A stretch of DNA of 64,000 nucleotides from Streptomyces sp. HUAS ZL42. GTDB lineage: Bacteria > Actinomycetota > Actinomycetes > Streptomycetales > Streptomycetaceae. Position numbers and translations under genes: made by a program. Of the stretch, positions 58,771 to 64,000 are shown one piece after another. The notes under the pieces are model-generated. The model made no database searches. It saw nothing but the letters and a program-made list of their open reading frames with translations, and was not told the origin of the DNA. How positions within the stretch are numbered: the stretch's first letter is position 1; every line of letters begins with the position of its first letter. The stretch is taken from NCBI RefSeq assembly GCF_040782645.1, contig NZ_CP160403.1:8653001-8717000 (forward strand), written 5' to 3'.

Positions 58771-60231
58771 ATGGCCACCACACACGCGGGCGGCGCCGCC
58801 CGGCACCGCGCCCACCACTCCGCCCCGGAACTGCACGCGACCGGCGTGCTCATACTGCTGGCAGGCGCCTTCCTGCCGATCATGGATTTCTTCATCACCA
58901 ACGTCGCTCTGCCGAGCATCGACAGCTCACTGCACGCCTCGGCGGCCTCCCTGCAGTTGGTGATCGCGGGTTACGGCGTCGCCTACGCGGCCCTGCTGGT
59001 CCTGGGCGGCCGGCTCGGGGACCGCTACGGCCGCCACCGTCTCTTCCTCGGGGCGCTCGTCGCCTTCGTCCTCGCCTCGCTGGCCTGCGGCCTCGCGCCG
59101 ACCGTCGGGGCACTGATCGCGGCCCGGATCGTCCAGGGTGCCGCCGCCGCGCTGCTGGTGCCGCAGGTGCTGGCCACGTTCCACCACACCCTGGAAGGCG
59201 AGCGCAAGGCACGTGCCCTGGCCCTGTACGGTGCGACCTCGGGCATCGCCGCGGTCGTCGGTCAGCTGGTGGGCGGACTGCTGGTCAGCGCGGACGTCGC
59301 CGGTACCTCCTGGCGGCCGATCTTCCTGGTCAACGTGCCCATCGGGCTGGTGGTCCTGCTGGTCGCCGCCCGTATCGTGCCGGCGACGCGTTCCGCGCAT
59401 CCCGTCGGCGTCGACCTCTCCGGCACGGTCCTGTTCGCCGCGATGCTGGTGGCACTGCTCGTCCCGTTGACGGAAGGGCACTCGCTCGGATGGCCCTGGT
59501 GGACCTGGTGCCTGCTCGCCCTGGCCGTGGTCCTGGGGATCACCACCTACCGGGTGGAGCAGAGCGCCGAGCGGCGTGGTGAGGTTCCACTGCTGCCGCC
59601 GTCCCTGCTGCGGCTGGCGTCGATGTCACGTGGCCTGGCCATGGTGCTGGCCTTCAGCATCGGCTTCGGCGCGTTCATGTTCGTCTTCGCTCTGACGGTC
59701 CAGAACGGACTGCACACCGACGCCCTCCACGGTGGTCTGGCGATCCTGCCCATGGCTCTGCTCTTCTTCGTCGGCTCCGTGCTCGCGCCGAGGTTGATCA
59801 CCCGCTTCGGACGCGCCGCGATGTCCGCGGGCGCGGTCGTGCAACTGGCCGGTCTGGTCTGGCTCGTCGCCGTGCTCGTGACGGACTGGCCGCACGTCGG
59901 CCTGTGGACGATGGCCGGACCGCTCGCCCTGGCCGGGGCCGGTCAGTCGATGCTGTTCGCCGGGCTGTTCCGCAGCGTCCTCGCCGATGTGCCCGCCCAC
60001 CTGGGCGGCATCGGCAGCGGTGTGCTGATCACCCTTCAGCAGAGCGGTCTCGCCCTCGGCGTCGCCACGCTCGGCACCCTGTACCTCGGTCTCGCACCGC
60101 ACGGCATCGCCCACGCCTTCGCCTCGGTCGAGTACGTGCACATGGGCATCGTCGCCCTCCTCGCCGCCGGAGTTGCCGCACTGCCCCGCTTCACTCGGGC
60201 CGCCGCAGATATTCCGGTGAACGGCGGCTGA
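58771..60231 (+). CDS. MFS transporter, DHA2 (14-helix) family
   Basis: A 486-residue drug/proton antiporter-type MFS protein. Landmarks: FLPIMDFFITNVALPSID (helix 1, motif D1), GGRLGDRYGRHRLFL (motif A), RIVQGAAAALLVPQVLATF (motif B) and GQLVGGLLVSADV (motif C). Fourteen hydrophobic segments. It is divergent from and probably repressed by the MarR protein. Export of a phenolic compound toxic to the cell would fit the catabolic surroundings but is not shown. Confidence 0.92.
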   Translation: MATTHAGGAARHRAHHSAPELHATGVLILLAGAFLPIMDFFITNVALPSIDSSLHASAASLQLVIAGYGVAYAALLVLGGRLGDRYGRHRLFLGALVAFVLASLACGLAPTVGALIAARIVQGAAAALLVPQVLATFHHTLEGERKARALALYGATSGIAAVVGQLVGGLLVSADVAGTSWRPIFLVNVPIGLVVLLVAARIVPATRSAHPVGVDLSGTVLFAAMLVALLVPLTEGHSLGWPWWTWCLLALAVVLGITTYRVEQSAERRGEVPLLPPSLLRLASMSRGLAMVLAFSIGFGAFMFVFALTVQNGLHTDALHGGLAILPMALLFFVGSVLAPRLITRFGRAAMSAGAVVQLAGLVWLVAVLVTDWPHVGLWTMAGPLALAGAGQSMLFAGLFRSVLADVPAHLGGIGSGVLITLQQSGLALGVATLGTLYLGLAPHGIAHAFASVEYVHMGIVALLAAGVAALPRFTRAAADIPVNGG

Positions 60232-60531
60232 GGCGGGTCGTGCCGGACACCGTGCAGGAGGCGGGCCCTCGGAGGTCAGCCGCGCGGCAAGGAGCGGCCG
60301 ATCGGCAAGTGGGCCGCTTGCTGCGGTAGTCGGGGGACGGGGCGGTCACACCGCACGCCAGGGGCGGCAGCACACTCCCCACGGACAGCGACGCCGCCCA
60401 CACCACAGGCGGACCCGAAGTCCCTGCCGGGTGAGCGCCGGCGCGGCCGAGAAAGCCCGCCGGTCCCGCCGCCGATCACGAGCATGCCGGGGCGGGAGGC
60501 GTCTGTGGTTTCACGTCTCTTTTCCCCGCGG
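60232..60531. other. Intergenic region without visible features
   Basis: 300 bases between convergent genes. There are several short GC-rich inverted repeats but none as clear as the terminators elsewhere; I see no gene or known element. Confidence 0.4.
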
Positions 60532-61176
60532 TCACAGCCACGGAGTCAGGGGTTGGGCGGGGGCGCCGTCCCGGGTCGTCACCCCGGTGTACGGGCGGCC
60601 CGCCAGGAACGCAGTGATGTCGGCGGCACTGCCCTGGACGGCGGGAACGCCGTCGCCGCCGCGCTTGCCGACGATGTCGCGGCGGAGCTCGGTGAGGAAC
60701 TCCTCGGGCAGGTCGGCGAACTGGACGCCGGTGGCGAGGTCGACGGCATGCACCATGACCTCCCTCGTGCGCATCCAGGGGACCTCGCTCGCCGGCACGG
60801 TCCTCCCCTGGGCGGTCAGCACTTCCGCCTGCCACTGCTCCTCGGTCAGTTCGGCCATCGCGTAGGCCAGCAGCTGCGCCGACTCCTCGAACCAGGCGGT
60901 GAGCCATGCGGCGGGCAGCTGCGCGCCCGACGCGATGTCCGCCAGGCGCTGCTCCGGTGAGCTGTACATCGGGGTGGGCTCACCGGTGCGGGCCCAGTGC
61001 ACGAGGTTGCGCAGGGCCCGGGCGTTGGCGGCGACGTGGGCCACGAGGTGCCCCCGGGTCCAGCCCGGGAGGAGCGAGGGAGCGCCGTACGACGCTTCGT
61101 CGAGGTCCGCGACGGCCTTGCCGCACAGTGCGGTGCCCTCGGCCACCCAGGCCAGCGTCGTCCGCAGGGTTCTCAT
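60532..61176 (-). CDS. Mycothiol-dependent maleylpyruvate isomerase
   Basis: A 214-residue DinB-fold enzyme isomerising maleylpyruvate to fumarylpyruvate in the gentisate pathway with mycothiol as cofactor. LPGWTRGHLVAHVAANARAL holds the first metal His, and the segment VHWARTGEPTPMYSSPEQR is characteristic of the true isomerase. REVMVHAVDLATG supplies the second pair (E and H-x3-D). It closely follows the corynebacterial enzyme pattern. Its ATG overlaps the hydrolase stop (TGATG), the last gene of the three-gene operon. Confidence 0.92.
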   Translation of the reverse strand: MRTLRTTLAWVAEGTALCGKAVADLDEASYGAPSLLPGWTRGHLVAHVAANARALRNLVHWARTGEPTPMYSSPEQRLADIASGAQLPAAWLTAWFEESAQLLAYAMAELTEEQWQAEVLTAQGRTVPASEVPWMRTREVMVHAVDLATGVQFADLPEEFLTELRRDIVGKRGGDGVPAVQGSAADITAFLAGRPYTGVTTRDGAPAQPLTPWL

Positions 61177-62009
61177 CACGCACCCTCGGAGACGACGCGG
61201 TTCTCCAGGCGGCCCAGGCCCTCGATCTCGGTGACGATGGTGTCGCCCTCCTGCAGGAACACCTGCGGTTCGCGGGCGTGGCCGACGCCGCCGGGGGTGC
61301 CGGTGGCGATGATGTCGCCGGGGTTGAGCCGGATCATCGTAGAGACGTAGCGGACCAGGTGAACCGGGTCGAAGAGCAGGTCACCGGTGTTGTCGTGTTG
61401 CATGACCTGCCCGTTGACCTCGCAGCGGATGTCGAGGGCGGGGCGCGGGCCGCCGACCTCGTCGGTGGTGACCAGGAACGGTCCGAGCGGGGTGGTGGAG
61501 TCCCAGTTCTTGCCCTGCAGCCACTCGCGGGTGCGGAACTGCCAGTCGCGGCAGGTGACGTCGTTGAGGACGGTGAAGCCCGCGATGGCGGCCTCGGCTT
61601 CGGCTTCGCTTGCGCGTCGTACCTGTTGGCCGACGACGACGGCGAGTTCGGCTTCCCAGTCGAACTGCTCGGTCTCGACCGGACGTCGGACGTCGTCGAG
61701 GGCGCCGACGAGCGTGTCGGCGAACTTGCAGAAGAGGGTGGGGTATTCGGGCAGGTCGCGGCCCATCTCCTTGATGTGCTTCTGGTAGTTCAGGCCGACG
61801 CAGACCACCTTGCTGGGGCGGGGGACGAGCGGTGCGAACTCGGCGTCGGCGCCCGCGTGCCGGCGACCGTCGGCCGTGGCCGCTGCGTCGAGACCGCCGG
61901 CCGATGCCAGCACGGCACCCACGTCGGGCAGCCCCAGGTCGACAAGGGAGTCGCCCTCGACGCGCACCGCGGTGGTGCGGTTCCCGAGACGGATGGTGGC
62001 GAGCTTCAC
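61176..62009 (-). CDS. Fumarylpyruvate hydrolase (FAH family)
   Basis: A 277-residue FAH-fold hydrolase that splits fumarylpyruvate into fumarate and pyruvate. VCVGLNYQKHIKEMG (catalytic His helix), FDWEAELAVVVGQ (metal Glu pair), FTVLNDVTCRDWQFR (metal Asp), GKNWDSTTPLGPFLV and IIATGTPGGVG are all present. GAGGAGAA precedes GTG 62009, which overlaps the dioxygenase stop (GTGA). Position between gentisate dioxygenase and maleylpyruvate isomerase genes fixes its substrate better than similarity alone. Confidence 0.92.
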   Translation of the reverse strand: MKLATIRLGNRTTAVRVEGDSLVDLGLPDVGAVLASAGGLDAAATADGRRHAGADAEFAPLVPRPSKVVCVGLNYQKHIKEMGRDLPEYPTLFCKFADTLVGALDDVRRPVETEQFDWEAELAVVVGQQVRRASEAEAEAAIAGFTVLNDVTCRDWQFRTREWLQGKNWDSTTPLGPFLVTTDEVGGPRPALDIRCEVNGQVMQHDNTGDLLFDPVHLVRYVSTMIRLNPGDIIATGTPGGVGHAREPQVFLQEGDTIVTEIEGLGRLENRVVSEGA

Positions 62010-63157
62010 GCGTTCTCCTCGATGTGGGTGCGGAACAGGTTGAGCTTGGTGAACAGGGGGGCGTCGCTGAACTGGAACAGGTCGAGCGCGCCGGAGTCGG
62101 AGTCCGACGGCGAGGCCTCGGAGCGGATCGACAGGGGCTGCCAGGACGGCACGACGAACAGGTCGCCGCGCTGGACCGACCAGGAGAAGTCGCCCACGGT
62201 CACCCGGCCGCAGCCGTCGAACACCTGGTAGACCGACGAACCCGTCTCCCGGTGCGGAGCGGTCTGCGCACCGCGGACCAGACGGTGGAACTGGGCGCGG
62301 ATGGTGGGCAGGACGTCGCCTGCGGTGGTGGGGTTGGTGTAGCGCACCAGGGCGTGGCCGGGCCCGACGGTGCCGGGGTGACCGTGGCGTTCCAGCTCCA
62401 GCTGGTCGGTGAGCGCGGCGTCGGTGTCCGCCCAGCGGTAGCACAGCAGCGGAGTGCCCTCCGTGCGTTCGAGCTGCGAGACCGGCGCCAGCCCCGGGTG
62501 GCCCCACAGCCGCTCGGAGCGCGACCGGTCGGGCGTCGCGTGCTCCTCCTCCGACAGCTCGTCCCGTCCGAAGTCGAAGAACTGCGCCTCGACGTCGTAC
62601 TGGAAGGGGATGTCCAGGCCGTCGATCCAGGCCATGGGCTCGCCGGCCGGGTTGTGGTGGGCGTGCCAGTTCATCCCGGCCTGCGGCAGGAAGTCACCCC
62701 GGCGCATGGGCACCGGATCGCGCTCCACCACCGTCCACACGCCCTCGCCTTCCACGACGAACCGGAACGCGTTCTGGGTGTGCCGGTGCTCGGGGGCGTC
62801 CTCGCCGGGCATCAGGTACTGGATGGCGGCCCACAGGGTGGGGGTGGCGTAGGGCCTGCCGCCCAGACTCGGGTTGGCCAGCGCGATGGCGCGCCGCTCG
62901 CCGCCGCGGCCGACCGGCACGATGTCGCCGGAGCGGCCGGCCAGCTCGAGCAGCGTCTTCCACTCCCACAGGTGTGGCTGCGCCTTCGACCTGGGGTGCT
63001 CGGGCATCAGGTCGCCGATCCGGGTCCACAGCGGCACCAGCAGGGCCTTCTCGAAGCCCCGGTAGAGCTCTTCGAGCTCGGCGGTGACCGGCGGCTGGTC
63101 GGGTCGGTCCTCAGCGGTGAGCGAGACGGGGGAGACGACGTTGTCTTGGTCGGTCAT
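62006..63157 (-). CDS. Gentisate 1,2-dioxygenase
   Basis: A 383-residue bicupin ring-cleavage dioxygenase that opens gentisate (2,5-dihydroxybenzoate) to maleylpyruvate with Fe(II). The first cupin has LMPGEDAPEHRHTQNAFRFV (His-x-His) and VPMRRGDFLPQAGMNWHAHH (third His), then WIDGLDIPF, a hallmark of the family. The second cupin (SSVYQVFDGCGRVTVGDF, GDLFVVPSWQPLSI) is the degenerate non-metal half. ATG 63157. First gene of the operon, divergent from the IclR regulator. Confidence 0.93.
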   Translation of the reverse strand: MTDQDNVVSPVSLTAEDRPDQPPVTAELEELYRGFEKALLVPLWTRIGDLMPEHPRSKAQPHLWEWKTLLELAGRSGDIVPVGRGGERRAIALANPSLGGRPYATPTLWAAIQYLMPGEDAPEHRHTQNAFRFVVEGEGVWTVVERDPVPMRRGDFLPQAGMNWHAHHNPAGEPMAWIDGLDIPFQYDVEAQFFDFGRDELSEEEHATPDRSRSERLWGHPGLAPVSQLERTEGTPLLCYRWADTDAALTDQLELERHGHPGTVGPGHALVRYTNPTTAGDVLPTIRAQFHRLVRGAQTAPHRETGSSVYQVFDGCGRVTVGDFSWSVQRGDLFVVPSWQPLSIRSEASPSDSDSGALDLFQFSDAPLFTKLNLFRTHIEENA

Positions 63158-63233
63158 GCCGATACCGTGCTCCGCACGACTTCCGTCGGAACAGTAGATT
63201 CTGTCTATCGGAACAGAGCGAGAGGCGGTCGTC
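63158..63233. promoter_or_regulatory. Divergent promoter/operator of the gentisate operon and IclR gene
   Basis: 76 bases between divergent starts. TCGGAACAG occurs twice (63187 and 63210) around GATTCTGTC, giving GGAACAG-N5-CTGT-type symmetry (63189-63205), a plausible IclR/GenR-type binding site. Confidence 0.55.
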
Positions 63234-64000
63234 GTGGCCAAGTCGATGAAGAACCCGCCGGCCTACGGCGTGACGAGCGTGGACCACGCGCTGCAGTTGG
63301 CGGTGATTCTTCAGGTGGAGGGCCCCATCACAGTGTCCGAGGCCGCCCGTCGGCTCGGTGTGGCCCGCTCCAGCGCCCACCGCCTCCTGTCCACCCTCGT
63401 GTACCGCGACTTCGCGGTGCAGAACGAGGACCGCAGTTACCGGGCCGGCCCGGTCCTGGAGATCGCCGCCAAGGCCCAGTCGAACGTAGGGGCGCTCAGG
63501 GCGGCCGCGCTCGGCCCCCTGCGGGCCCTCGTCGACACCCTCGACGAGACCGCGAATGTCACCATCCGCACCGGCTGGACCGTACGGTTCATCGCCTCGG
63601 TCGAGTGCGCACAGGCCCTCCGGGTCGGCAACCGTGAGGGGATGGTCTTCCCCGCGCACCAGGCGAGCGGGGGCCTGGTGATGCTCGCCGCCCTCACCGA
63701 CGACGAACTGACCGCGCTCTACGCGCATGCCCCGGCCGACGGGCCCGAGGAGTTCCCGGACCTGGCAGAGCTGCGTACCGAACTCGGAGCCGTCCGGCGC
63801 ACCGGCTTCGCCGTCAACCTGGAACGTTCTGAGCGAGGTGTCGTCGCGATCGGGCGCGGAGTGACCGATGCGAGCGGCGCCACGATCGCGGCCGTGTCCG
63901 TGTCGATGCCGAGTGTGCGGTACTCGGCGGGCGAGGTGAAGGCGATCGTGTCGGCCCTGGCCACGGCGGCAGACAGGATCTCCGCGGAGATGGAGCCGGC
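63234..64000 (+). CDS. IclR-family transcriptional regulator (incomplete at the window end)
   Basis: 255 codons from GTG 63234, still open at the last base. The winged helix (residues 12-75: YGVTSVDHALQLAVILQVEG, TVSEAARRLGVARSSAHRLL) precedes an IclR effector domain (DETANVTIRTGWTVRFIASV, VFPAHQASGGLVMLAA, SVSMPSVRYSAGEVKAIVSA). Only a few residues should be missing. It is divergent from the gentisate operon in the same order as in Corynebacterium, where an IclR-type protein (GenR) controls gentisate and 3-hydroxybenzoate degradation, so the same role is likely. Confidence 0.92.
   Translation, partial: MAKSMKNPPAYGVTSVDHALQLAVILQVEGPITVSEAARRLGVARSSAHRLLSTLVYRDFAVQNEDRSYRAGPVLEIAAKAQSNVGALRAAALGPLRALVDTLDETANVTIRTGWTVRFIASVECAQALRVGNREGMVFPAHQASGGLVMLAALTDDELTALYAHAPADGPEEFPDLAELRTELGAVRRTGFAVNLERSERGVVAIGRGVTDASGATIAAVSVSMPSVRYSAGEVKAIVSALATAADRISAEMEP

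Noticed and set aside
1..64000. CRISPR arrays, tRNA or rRNA genes, prophage, or an antibiotic biosynthesis cluster
   Set aside because: I saw no regularly spaced repeats, no tRNA-like cloverleaf or CCA end, no integrase or structural phage genes and no polyketide or peptide synthetase. This was by eye, so a tRNA scan could still find one.

Overview
The window is a high-GC actinobacterial chromosome segment, almost certainly Streptomyces or a very close relative. Third codon positions are nearly all G or C, many starts are GTG or TTG behind GGAGG-type ribosome sites, and there are mycothiol-dependent isomerases, DUF6421, DUF6986 and DUF6332 proteins, a deazaflavin-type nitroreductase, a geranylgeranyl-reductase-like flavoprotein and an actinobacterial HVDL-type leader peptide. 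I saw no rRNA, tRNA, CRISPR array, intact transposase or phage genes.

Positions 1-20600 look like conserved backbone: acetyltransferases, a glycerophosphodiesterase, a DUF6421/SDR/threonine-aldolase operon, a transglutaminase-like and a B3/4-domain protein, an acyltransferase, a thioredoxin-like/DUF4395 divergent pair, a leader peptide with a flavin reductase, etfBA, a DUF6986 lyase-like protein, a receptor Ser/Thr kinase, a LacI regulator opposite a ROK kinase, and a P-loop/NUDIX fusion. Two copies of a short inverted-repeat element (6978-7156 and 17975-18060) sit between genes; one supplies the C-terminus of the B3/4 protein.

Positions 20800-34400 hold a collapsed dipeptide ABC transporter (dppC start joined to an oppF-type end), an M20 dipeptidase, a flavoprotein, TetR and MarR regulators with visible palindromic operators, a two-component system, two MFS exporters and a second Ser/Thr kinase with a beta-propeller sensor.

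Positions 34600-64000 are accessory and catabolic. First come DUF35, CaiB and GcdH-like genes with scars of a deleted etfB and a scrambled SRPBCC copy. Next is a two-component flavin monooxygenase with an AraC regulator, then 3-hydroxyacyl-CoA dehydrogenase, LysR and a zinc dehydrogenase. Then comes the most interesting block (about 47200-58200): a LacI regulator surrounded by five copies of one palindrome, consensus TGCTAWCGWTAGCA. They lie in front of an enolase paralog (with an extradiol dioxygenase and a carboxymuconolactone-decarboxylase-like gene behind it), an FMN reductase, the LacI gene itself, a fumarylacetoacetate-hydrolase-family gene, and a D-2-hydroxyacid dehydrogenase/APH-type kinase/cupin operon. 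This reads as one regulon for an unidentified aromatic or hydroxy-acid substrate. The enolase paralog has changed two active-site residues.

The window ends with a MarR/MFS pair and a complete gentisate ring-cleavage operon (gentisate 1,2-dioxygenase, fumarylpyruvate hydrolase, mycothiol-dependent maleylpyruvate isomerase) divergent from an IclR regulator that runs off the edge.
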